This document shows positions 20,781-27,680 of a stretch of DNA of 57,682 nucleotides, piece after piece. Numbering within the stretch: position 1 is the first letter of the stretch; each line of letters opens with the position of its first letter. The notes under the pieces were generated by a model. That model made no database searches and had not been told where the DNA came from. It worked only from the letters and a program-made list of their open reading frames with translations. This DNA comes from Burkholderiales bacterium (GTDB lineage: Bacteria > Pseudomonadota > Gammaproteobacteria > Burkholderiales > Burkholderiaceae_C), in NCBI GenBank assembly GCA_016192425.1, contig JACPUE010000032.1, forward strand, positions 1 to 57,682, read 5' to 3'. The position numbers were made by a program, and so were the translations under genes.

Positions 20781-21965
20781 TCAGGCCTGCCGGGCGGCGC
20801 GGATGGTGGCGGCCAGTGCGGCAATGCCGGTGTCGATCTGGGCGGCGCTGGCCGTCACGAAGGACAGGCGCAGCGTGCGCGCGTCCGCCTGGTCGGCATA
20901 AAACGCAGCGCCGGGCACGAAGGCCACGTTGCGCTCCACGGCCTGGGGCAGCAGCGCGGTGGCGTCCAGGCCTTCGGGCAGGCGCAGCCACAGGAACATG
21001 CCGCCTTGCGGGCTGTTCCAGTGCACGTCCAGGCCAGCCATTTCGCGCTGCAGCGCGGCCAGCATGGCGTCGCGCTGCTGCTTGTAGAGCGCACGGATGG
21101 TGGGCACATGGCGCTCCAGGAAGCCGCCCTTGAGCACCTCGGCCACCATGCGCTGGTTGAAGCCGGGCGTGTGCAGGTCGGCGGCCTGCTTGGCCTGCAG
21201 CAGCTTGGGAAACACTGCCTTGGGCGCGACCACGTAGCCCAGGCGCAGGCCCGGTGCCAGCACCTTGGAGAACGAGCCCAGGTAGATGCAGCCCTCGGGG
21301 TTGCGCGCCGTCAGCGGGCGCGGCGGCGGGTTGTCGAACCACAGGTCGCCGTAGGGGTTGTCCTCGATCAGCGGCAGGTCCAGGGCGGCGGCCTTCTCCA
21401 CCAGCGCGGCGCGGCGCGCCTCGCTCATGGTGCGGCCCGTGGGGTTCTGGAAGTTGGGCAGCACGTACAGGAAGCGCGCCCTGTCGGCGCCGCTTCCCAC
21501 CTTGGCGGGCAGGTCGTCCACCACCACGCCTTCATCGTCGCTGGCCACGGCGGCCACCCGCGGCTCCATGGGCGTGAAGGCCTGCAGCGCGCCCAGGTAG
21601 GTGGGCGTTTCCACTAGCACGCGGCTGCCGGTGTCGATCAGCACCTTGGCCACCAGGTCCAGGCCCTGCTGCGAGCCGGTGGTGATGAGCACCTGGGCCG
21701 GGTCTACATCCCAGGGCAGTTGCTCGGCGATGGCCTCGCGCAGCGGGCCGTAGCCTTCGCTGGCGGCATATTGCAGTGCGGCGGCGCCGTCGTGGCCCAG
21801 CACCACTTCGCAGGCCTTGGCAAAGGCGTCGACCGGGAAGGTCTTGGGCGAGGGCAGGCCGCCCGCCAGGCTGATGATGCCGGGCTTTTCGGTGACCTTG
21901 AGGATCTCGCGGATCACCGAGGGGTTCATCTTGGCGGCTCTAGCGGCCAGGGTCCAGTGGGTCAT
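20781..21965 (-). CDS. PLP-dependent aminotransferase, class I/II fold
   Basis: 394 residues, fold type I. Motifs include GIISLAGGLPSPKTFP, LQYAASEGYGPLREAIAE, TTGSQQGLDLVAKVLID, PNFQNPTGRTMS and the Schiff-base lysine in SFSKVLAPGLRLGYV. These resemble 2-aminoadipate or valine-pyruvate transaminases and the catalytic domain of MocR proteins. ATG 21965 is preferred: GGAG lies 9 bases upstream, whereas ATG 21974 abuts it. Probably the second gene of the operon led by the EamA exporter. Confidence 0.9.
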   Translation of the reverse strand: MTHWTLAARAAKMNPSVIREILKVTEKPGIISLAGGLPSPKTFPVDAFAKACEVVLGHDGAAALQYAASEGYGPLREAIAEQLPWDVDPAQVLITTGSQQGLDLVAKVLIDTGSRVLVETPTYLGALQAFTPMEPRVAAVASDDEGVVVDDLPAKVGSGADRARFLYVLPNFQNPTGRTMSEARRAALVEKAAALDLPLIEDNPYGDLWFDNPPPRPLTARNPEGCIYLGSFSKVLAPGLRLGYVVAPKAVFPKLLQAKQAADLHTPGFNQRMVAEVLKGGFLERHVPTIRALYKQQRDAMLAALQREMAGLDVHWNSPQGGMFLWLRLPEGLDATALLPQAVERNVAFVPGAAFYADQADARTLRLSFVTASAAQIDTGIAALAATIRAARQA

Positions 21966-22070
21966 TGCATTCATCTCCAGTTGAGGGTGCGCTGAGGGTG
22001 GGCGCAGGTTCGGGGTTGCGGCCATCGTGTGGCCTGCCTGCGAGCTTAACCTTGGCGCGGGAATTTGGAT

Positions 22071-23012
22071 TCAGGGTTTGCCAGCCACTGGCATGCGCCT
22101 TCCTGCCAAAACGGTAGCCATCACTGCCAGGCCAAAGCCCAGGCTCACGGCGTCCAGGCGCTCGCCCAGCAGCGGCACGGCAAACAGCATGCCCAGGAAA
22201 GGCTGCACCAGTTGCACCTGGCTCACACGCACCGTGCCGCCCAGCGCCAGGCCGCGGTACCAGGCAAAGAAGCCCAGCCACATCGAGAATACCGCCACGT
22301 AGCCGAACGCGGCCCAGGCCGAGGCGGGCACCGGCGCCTGGGGCCAGGACAGCAGCCCCAGCGGCAGCGTGGCGGGCAGCGAGATCACCAGCGCCCAGCA
22401 GATCACCGTGTCGGCGCGCATGTGCTGCGACAGGCGCGCGCCGTAGCCATAGCCCACGGCGGCGCACAGCACGGCGCCCAGCAGCAGCAGGTCGGCCGGG
22501 TGCAAGGCCAGCCCCGCCGAACCCGAGCGCAGCAGCGCAAAACCCACCACCAGCGCAGCGCCCAGCAGCGCGCAGGCCCAGAAGCCCCCCGAGGGGCGCT
22601 GGCGGTGCAAGAGCGCGCCCACGGCCGCCGTGGCCAGCGGCAGCGCACCCACGATCACGCTGGCATGCACCGCGCCCACATGGCGCATGGCGATGGAGCT
22701 GAGCAGCGGAAACCCGAACACCACGCCCAGCGCCGTGAGGGCCAGCGGCCCCCAGTCGGCCCGGCGCGGCAAGGGCGCGCGCAGCAGCGCCAGCAGCAGT
22801 GCCGACAGCAGCCCCGCCACCGCCGCGCGCCCCATGGCGATGAACAGGCCCGACATCAGCGGCGCCTCGGGCGTGCCTACGGCCAGGCGCGTCATGGGCA
22901 GCGTGAGGGCGAAGATCGCCACGCCCAGCAGGCCCAGGGCCAGGCCGCGGGTTTCGCTGGGCAGCGCGGGGGAAGGTGCTGCCGGGGTGGGCAAGGGGGT
23001 AGAGGGGGGCAT
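22071..23012 (-). CDS. EamA/DMT-superfamily exporter
   Basis: 313 residues with about ten hydrophobic helices in two EamA repeats: GLALGLLGVAIFALTLPMTR opens the first and the second begins near ADLLLLGAVLCAAVGYGYGA. Such inner-membrane proteins export amino acids or metabolites. The ATG at 23012 is chosen because upstream codons are non-coding in character. Divergent from a MocR-family regulator with 116 bases between starts, a classic pairing in which the regulator controls the exporter. Substrate likely an amino acid or amine (inference). Confidence 0.88.
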   Translation of the reverse strand: MPPSTPLPTPAAPSPALPSETRGLALGLLGVAIFALTLPMTRLAVGTPEAPLMSGLFIAMGRAAVAGLLSALLLALLRAPLPRRADWGPLALTALGVVFGFPLLSSIAMRHVGAVHASVIVGALPLATAAVGALLHRQRPSGGFWACALLGAALVVGFALLRSGSAGLALHPADLLLLGAVLCAAVGYGYGARLSQHMRADTVICWALVISLPATLPLGLLSWPQAPVPASAWAAFGYVAVFSMWLGFFAWYRGLALGGTVRVSQVQLVQPFLGMLFAVPLLGERLDAVSLGFGLAVMATVLAGRRMPVAGKP

Positions 23013-23037
23013 GGGTTTTTGTCGGTGGATTGCATGC

Positions 23038-23103
23038 ACTGTAGGTCCAATTTCCGCTACAGTTCCAGCACAGTTTTTCTGACAAAACACCGAACTGTGC
23101 TGG
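23038..23103. promoter_or_regulatory. Operator candidates in the eamA-mocR divergent promoter
   Basis: Two nested inverted repeats lie in the 116-base gap. ACTGTAG at 23038-23044 pairs with CTACAGT at 23057-23063. CCAGCACAGTT at 23065-23075 pairs perfectly with AACTGTGCTGG at 23093-23103. Arms centred 28 bases apart suit a dimeric MocR/GntR-type regulator. The AT-rich spacer probably contains the promoters. Confidence 0.6.
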
Positions 23104-23128
23104 TGCACAGAGCGGTACACCTTGCACC

Positions 23129-24592
23129 ATGCTCATCCGCACGTCCCACCGCACCCTGACCGACCAGCTCGCCGAGCGTTTTGCCGAGCGCATCCGTTCG
23201 CGCCTGCTGCCTGCCGGTTCGCGCCTGCCCTCGGTGCGCGACTGTGCGCGCCAGCAGGGCGTGAGCCCCTACACCGTGGTGGCCGCCTACGACCAGTTGC
23301 TGGCCCAGGGGCTGGTGGAGGCGCGGCGCCAGCGCGGCTTCTATGTGCGGGATTTGACGCAAAATAAGGCTGCAGGGCAATATGGACAAGCGCAAACAGC
23401 TATCAAAACAATAGCAAATGAAGTGGCCCCGCCGGAGCCCTTTCCGCTGCCCTCGGGCGCGCAGATCCATGCCACGGCGCTGATCCGGGGCATGTTCCAC
23501 CAGGGCTCGGGCAAGCCCCAGCCCGGTGCGGGCGTGCTGCCGCCGCAGTGGCTGGAGGAGGCGCGCTTCATGCCGGCAGCGCTGCGCAAGATCACCGCCG
23601 GGCGTGCGGTGGCCTCGGGCTCGCTGAACTACGGCGAGCCGCAGGGGGATGCGGGCCTGCGCCAGGTGCTGGCGCGACGCCTGGCCGACCTGAACATACC
23701 GGTGCGCCCCACGCAGATCGTGACCACCGTGGGCGCCACGCAGGCGCTGGACATCGTGAGCCGCACGCTGCTCAAGGCGGGCGATCCGGTGATGGTCGAG
23801 GAGCCCGGCTGGTCGGTGGAGTTTGCCCGGCTCGACGCCCTGGGCATGCGTGTGCTGCCCGTGCCGCGCCGTGCCGAGGGCCCGGACCTGGAGGTGATGG
23901 CGCGCTACTGCGAGGCCCATGCGCCCAAGCTGTTCGTCAGCGTCAGCGTGCTGCACAACCCGACCAGCTACTGCCTCACGCCCGGCAGTGCGCACCAGGT
24001 GCTGCAACTGGCGCAGCGCCACGGCTTCCATATCGTTGAAGACGACACCTACAGCCACATTGCGCCGGAGCACGCCACGCGCCTGTGCGCGCTCGACGGC
24101 CTGCAGCGCACCATCTACGTGAGCGGCTTTGCCAAGATCCTGGCGCCGAGCTGGCGCGTGGGCTACCTGGCTGCGCCTGCCGACCTGTGCGAGCGTTTGC
24201 TCGACACCAAACTGCTGTCCACGCTGACCACGCCCTCGGTGCTGGAGCAGGCCATGGCGCTGTGCATAGACCAGGGCCAACTGCGCCGCCACGCCGAACG
24301 CATGCGCATGCGCCTGGCCCAGGCGCGCGAGCGCAGCGTGCGCCTGGCGCTGCAGGCGGGCTGCCGTTTCGCGGCCGACCCGGCAGGCCTGTTCGGCTGG
24401 GTGGACACTGGGGTGGACACCGACGCACTGGCCCAGCGCATGCTGGACGAGGGCTACCTGCTCGCCCCCGGCGCCCTGTTCCACGCCAGCCGCCAGCCCA
24501 GCACGCTCATGCGCATCAACTTCAGCACCACGCAGGACGCCGCCTTCTGGGCCGTGTTCGAGCGCATCCGAGGCCAGATGCCCTCTGTATAA
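23129..24592 (+). CDS. MocR/PdxR-type regulator (GntR HTH fused to aminotransferase domain)
   Basis: 487 residues. A winged helix-turn-helix (about 1-75; SRLPSVRDCARQQGVSPYTVVAAYDQL, ending RGFYVRD) is followed by a linker and an aminotransferase-like domain with the PLP lysine in YVSGFAKILAPSWRVGYL. Such proteins sense PLP-amino-acid adducts and usually regulate a divergent transporter or catabolic gene. Here that points to the eamA-aminotransferase-PhzF operon. The linker region (residues about 77-97, QNKAAGQYGQAQTAIKTIAN) is encoded by a family A repeat. ATG 23129 is chosen. A family B repeat begins at the TAA stop. Confidence 0.93.
   Translation: MLIRTSHRTLTDQLAERFAERIRSRLLPAGSRLPSVRDCARQQGVSPYTVVAAYDQLLAQGLVEARRQRGFYVRDLTQNKAAGQYGQAQTAIKTIANEVAPPEPFPLPSGAQIHATALIRGMFHQGSGKPQPGAGVLPPQWLEEARFMPAALRKITAGRAVASGSLNYGEPQGDAGLRQVLARRLADLNIPVRPTQIVTTVGATQALDIVSRTLLKAGDPVMVEEPGWSVEFARLDALGMRVLPVPRRAEGPDLEVMARYCEAHAPKLFVSVSVLHNPTSYCLTPGSAHQVLQLAQRHGFHIVEDDTYSHIAPEHATRLCALDGLQRTIYVSGFAKILAPSWRVGYLAAPADLCERLLDTKLLSTLTTPSVLEQAMALCIDQGQLRRHAERMRMRLAQARERSVRLALQAGCRFAADPAGLFGWVDTGVDTDALAQRMLDEGYLLAPGALFHASRQPSTLMRINFSTTQDAAFWAVFERIRGQMPSV
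23357..23418. repeat. Family A coding-embedded palindromic repeat, copy A4 (MocR linker)
   Basis: Carries GCTATCAAAACAATAGC at 23399-23415 preceded by a diverged AGCGC box and CTGCAGGGC. It is an AT-rich run in a G+C-rich gene and sits precisely between the DNA-binding and aminotransferase domains, with the frame kept. Confidence 0.72.
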
Positions 24593-24712
24593 AGTGACAC
24601 CCCCCTATGTCGCTTCGCTCCTTCCCCCCGCTCTCGCAGTGCTGCGCACTGCGGGCAGGGGGACGCTCCCAGCGCGGCGGGGCGGCCCTTGCGCGGGAGC
24701 CCTGGCGTGGTC
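24590..24712 (+). repeat. Family B 3'-end repeat, copy B2 (after mocR)
   Basis: Begins at the TAA stop of the MocR gene: TAAAGTGACACCCCCC. Hairpin 1 is GCAGTGC-TGC-GCACTGC (24636-24652), flanked by C- and G-runs that can extend the stem. Hairpin 2 has arms GCTCCCAGCGC (24665-24675) and GCGCGGGAGC (24691-24700). The element ends with CCCTGG. It points in the direction of mocR transcription and may act in 3'-end formation. Confidence 0.75.
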
Positions 24713-24915
24713 CGCGTCCGTGTCACGCATAGGCGGTGGTGCGAGCGGTTCGCAAAATTGATTCGGTAGAGGAGCAATAACATCAAACAACACCCATGTC
24801 CTTAGCAGGGGGCTGCCAGGGCACCCGTGGATCGGGCTTTGCCCGGCCACCGGGTGCGTCCCCCTGCCCGCAGTGCGCAGCACTGCGAGAGCGGGGGGAA
24901 GGCGCCGAAGGCGAC
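24593..24915. other. Convergent mocR-HDOD spacer filled by two opposed family B repeats
   Basis: The gap consists almost wholly of copies B2 and B3 in inverted orientation. A 42-base stretch of B2 (24624-24665) is a perfect reverse complement of B3 (24857-24898), so the DNA could form a large cruciform. Between them, about 24713-24805, is unremarkable sequence with no gene. Confidence 0.7.
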
Positions 24916-24934
24916 TCAGGGGGGTGTTCTTTTA
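24806..24934 (-). repeat. Family B 3'-end repeat, copy B3 (HDOD gene end)
   Basis: In minus-strand sense: ACTAAAAGAACACCCCCCTGA, then the C/G-run hairpin with GCAGTGC-GCA-GCACTGC in plus-strand reading at 24870-24886. Hairpin 2 has arms GCACCCGTGG (24821-24830) and CCACCGGGTGC (24847-24857) around an inner GGGC-TTT-GCCC. The last codons and the stop of the HDOD gene lie inside the element. Confidence 0.75.
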
Positions 24935-26148
24935 GTACCCGCCAGGGTGCGCAGCAGGATGCGGTTGATGTCCTCCTGCTCCATCTCGTGGTCCGCGCAG
25001 AGCTGGCGGATCGCGCTGGCGTCGTCGGTTTCCAGCGCGCGGGCCAGCTGCAGGCAGGGGGCGTAGGGGCCGTGGTTCATGACGAGGGCGTCGAACACCC
25101 GGTCCGACAGGGGGATGCGGTGCAGGATGGTGCCCAGGGGCTCGTCCAGCAATTCGTCCAGCTGCGACAGCAGCCCGCACAGGTACACCTCGCTGCGCAG
25201 TTCGTGCTGCAGGCCGGGTTCTATCAGCTGCTCCATCAGGCGTGCGCGCAGCACCATGGATTCGCGCACCGGGCGCAGGTCGGCCTCGGTGCTGGCGTGC
25301 GGGAGCTGGTCGGACAGCCACTTGCGGATCGAACCATAGCCCATCATCACCAGGCCGCGGCGCAAAGAATCGATGCCCGTGCGCAGGCCCAGCGATGCCG
25401 AGTTGGTATAGACCATGAAGCGGTAGGCCAGCAGCGGGTCTTCGCCCAGGATGCCCTCGAACACGTCCAGCGACTGCTCGGCGTCTATGGCCTTGAGCAG
25501 CTTGAGGATGGTGGCGTGCGCTGGCTGCATGGGCTGGTGGCGCAGGCTGTAGAGCACATCCTCCGTGGGCCAGCCGGCCAGGGCCACGGCGCGGTGCGCG
25601 TCCAGGCAGTGCGACATGAGCGCACGGCTGGCAATGTCTTCGTACATCTGCCCGTCGATCACCGGGCTGGCGCCATGCCCAGGGGGGTGGGGTGTGCCGG
25701 GGCGGGGCGGGGGGGAGGCCTGCAGCGCTGCCATGGCTTCTTCGGGCTGCAGGCTCAGCAGGCTGTTGTCAAAGCAGCGCGCCACCTCGGCATCGGGCAG
25801 GCGGCCCAGCGGGCCGCGCCATACCAGCCGCAGGCCGCGCTGGTGGGCGGCCTGCACCTGGGCAAACAGGGCCGAATCGCCCAGCCACTGGCCGGGCACC
25901 AGAATCCAGGGGCTGCCGCGCGGTGCGTGTTCCAGCAGGTCGCTCAGCAACTGGTGCGACAGCGGCGAAATGAGCAGCGGCGGGGAACTGGCAGACCACA
26001 TCTCCTGCAAGGTGCGCAGCAGGTGGGGGGCGTCCATGCCCACGGCGGCGGCTTCGCGCACGTACAACTGCACGCCGGCCAGCGAACGCGCTGCGCCCCA
26101 CAGGGGCCGGTAGCCCAGAACGAGACTGCCAAGGACGGATTGCACCAT
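24916..26148 (-). CDS. HDOD-domain protein (EAL-remnant/HDOD, YuxH-like)
   Basis: 410 residues. The N-terminal part resembles a degenerate EAL-like domain without catalytic EAL residues (SVLGSLVLGYRPLWG, LVWRGPLG). From about 200 onward is an HDOD domain (LLKAIDAEQSLDVFEGILGE, then DPLLAYRFMVYTNSA, LRRGLVMMGYGSIRKWL), an HD-fold relative lacking the HD metal pair. Such proteins act in signalling and motility control. Its ATG overlaps the flgL stop by one base (TGATG), so it is translationally coupled to the hook-filament junction gene. The C-terminal residues KRTPP and the stop are encoded by a family B repeat, suggesting the original end was replaced. Confidence 0.85.
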   Translation of the reverse strand: MVQSVLGSLVLGYRPLWGAARSLAGVQLYVREAAAVGMDAPHLLRTLQEMWSASSPPLLISPLSHQLLSDLLEHAPRGSPWILVPGQWLGDSALFAQVQAAHQRGLRLVWRGPLGRLPDAEVARCFDNSLLSLQPEEAMAALQASPPPRPGTPHPPGHGASPVIDGQMYEDIASRALMSHCLDAHRAVALAGWPTEDVLYSLRHQPMQPAHATILKLLKAIDAEQSLDVFEGILGEDPLLAYRFMVYTNSASLGLRTGIDSLRRGLVMMGYGSIRKWLSDQLPHASTEADLRPVRESMVLRARLMEQLIEPGLQHELRSEVYLCGLLSQLDELLDEPLGTILHRIPLSDRVFDALVMNHGPYAPCLQLARALETDDASAIRQLCADHEMEQEDINRILLRTLAGTKRTPP

Positions 26149-27401
26149 CAGGAAATGAAGTTGAACAGCGACATCTTCTGAACCATGGAGTAGGACTTGA
26201 GCGCTGCCTCGTAACCCACCTGCTGGTTCTGGAAGTCCGAGATGCCTTTGATCATATCCAGATCTTCGGCGCGCGAGCGGTCGGATTCGAGCTGGTTGGA
26301 GCGTTTTTCCTGGTTGCCGGTGATGCGGTCGGCGCGGTTGAGCAGTTCGCCCGCGTAGCCGCGCGAGGCCTGGATGCGCTCCAGCCCGCGGTCGATGTTT
26401 TGCAGCGCCTGCCCCACCGCCTGCGCGGCGGCGTTGCTGTTGGCTGCGCCTGCGATTTCACGCACGGCAGCATCCACCACGCTGAAGACGCTGGCGCTGG
26501 GCTGCAGGGTGACGGTGTCGCCGTTGGCAGGCGTGCCTTTGATGTCGAAGCTCAGGCCTGGAATCGTGCTGATGCCTATGGTCACCGGCTTGTCGGCGGG
26601 GAAGTCGGGCACCGTCACCGGCGGCTGGCTCACCATGGTGGTGGTGTTGGTGATGGTGTAGGTCGCCGTGAGCGTTCCGGCCGTGGCGCCAGGCCCTACG
26701 CCACTGAAGACGATCTGGTAGTTGTCGCCCGTCACCAGGGTGGGGTCGGTGGTGGTGATGCCGGTGGTGCCAAACTGCCGGTCGGCAGGCACGGCGCTGA
26801 TGCTGGCGTGGTACACGCCGTCGCGCTGGTTGTGGAACATGAACGCCGCATCGCCGTCCATGGTGAGGGGGAGGGACACATCCCCCGCAGAGGTCTGGCC
26901 GGGGAGGCCTTCAAAGCTGTAGTCCGGCGCCGGTGTCAGCGGGCCCAGGAAGGGCTGCAACGCGCTGCCCAGGCTGCTGAACAGGGGCAGGCCGTTGGTG
27001 TCCTTGCGGTTGACCACGTCAAACAACTGGTCGCGCAGGCTTTGTATCTGCTGGGAAATGGTCTTGCGGTCGTTGGTGGTCAGCGTGCCGCTGCCCGCAT
27101 TGACCATGAGCTGGCGCATCTCCTGCACCAGGTTGACGGCATCTCCCAGCGAGCTTTCGGCCTGGGCCATGGCGTTGCGCTGCACTTCCAGGGTGCGCTG
27201 CTCGGTCTGGATGCGCGTGATGCGCGTGAGCGCGCGCTCGGCCTGGGCGGCGGCCACCGGGTCGTCGCTGGGGCGCACCACGCGCTTGCCCGAGGTCAGG
27301 TTCTCCTGCAGATCTACCAGGCTGGAATGGCGCTCGCCCAGGTTGCGCAGCGCGTTGTCGTACATGTTGGCGGTACCGACGCGCATGAAGGTGTTGCTCA
27401 T
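26148..27401 (-). CDS. flgL: Flagellar hook-filament junction protein FlgL (HAP3)
   Basis: Second junction protein between hook and flagellin filament. 417 residues; the N-terminal coiled region RVGTANMYDNALRNLGERHSSLVDLQENLTSGKRVVRPSDDP is diagnostic, and the C-terminal helix DLDMIKGISDFQNQQVGYEAALKSY ends in LFNFIS. The variable middle makes it longer than the roughly 300-residue enterobacterial form. It follows flgK after a 276-base gap filled by tandem family B repeats, and overlaps the HDOD gene. Confidence 0.96.
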   Translation of the reverse strand: MSNTFMRVGTANMYDNALRNLGERHSSLVDLQENLTSGKRVVRPSDDPVAAAQAERALTRITRIQTEQRTLEVQRNAMAQAESSLGDAVNLVQEMRQLMVNAGSGTLTTNDRKTISQQIQSLRDQLFDVVNRKDTNGLPLFSSLGSALQPFLGPLTPAPDYSFEGLPGQTSAGDVSLPLTMDGDAAFMFHNQRDGVYHASISAVPADRQFGTTGITTTDPTLVTGDNYQIVFSGVGPGATAGTLTATYTITNTTTMVSQPPVTVPDFPADKPVTIGISTIPGLSFDIKGTPANGDTVTLQPSASVFSVVDAAVREIAGAANSNAAAQAVGQALQNIDRGLERIQASRGYAGELLNRADRITGNQEKRSNQLESDRSRAEDLDMIKGISDFQNQQVGYEAALKSYSMVQKMSLFNFIS

Positions 27402-27435
27402 GTCTGGCTCCTATTTTCCATGGTGTTTGCACCAC

Positions 27436-27680
27436 CTGCAACGCATGAAACCGGCGCGCCCCAGGCCAGGACTCCCGCGCAAGGGCCGCCAGCATTCCCA
27501 CGTGCGGGCGCCGGGAGCGTCCCCCTGCCCGCAGCGCATGAAACCGGCACGCCCCAGGCCAGCGGCCACCGTGCAAGGGCCGCCCCGCCGCACCGGTGGC
27601 GTCCCCCCTCCCGAATCGCGCAGCGATTCGAGAGAGGGGGGAAGGCGCGAAGCGCCTCAGGGGGGTGTTGTTTCATTTCA
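27436..27680 (-). repeat. Family B 3'-end repeat, tandem copies B4a/B4b between flgK and flgL
   Basis: In minus-strand sense the flgK stop begins TGAAATGAAACAACACCC, then a hairpin AGGCGC-TTC-GCGCCT (27657-27643), hairpin 1 GAATCGC-TGC-GCGATTC (27629-27613) and hairpin 2 with arms at 27600-27590 and 27574-27565 (GCCACCGGTGC, GCACGGTGGC). A second, partial copy follows, with hairpin 2 arms at 27518-27508 and 27480-27471. Both tails read CCAGGCC...GGCGCGCC or GGCGTGCC, then GGTTTCATGCG. This is the only copy inside a flagellar operon and could attenuate flgL. Confidence 0.75.

Noticed and set aside
27436-27680. CRISPR-like tandem repeats
   Set aside because: Only two diverged copies of about 90 bases with hairpins and no unique spacers; belongs to the dispersed family B element.
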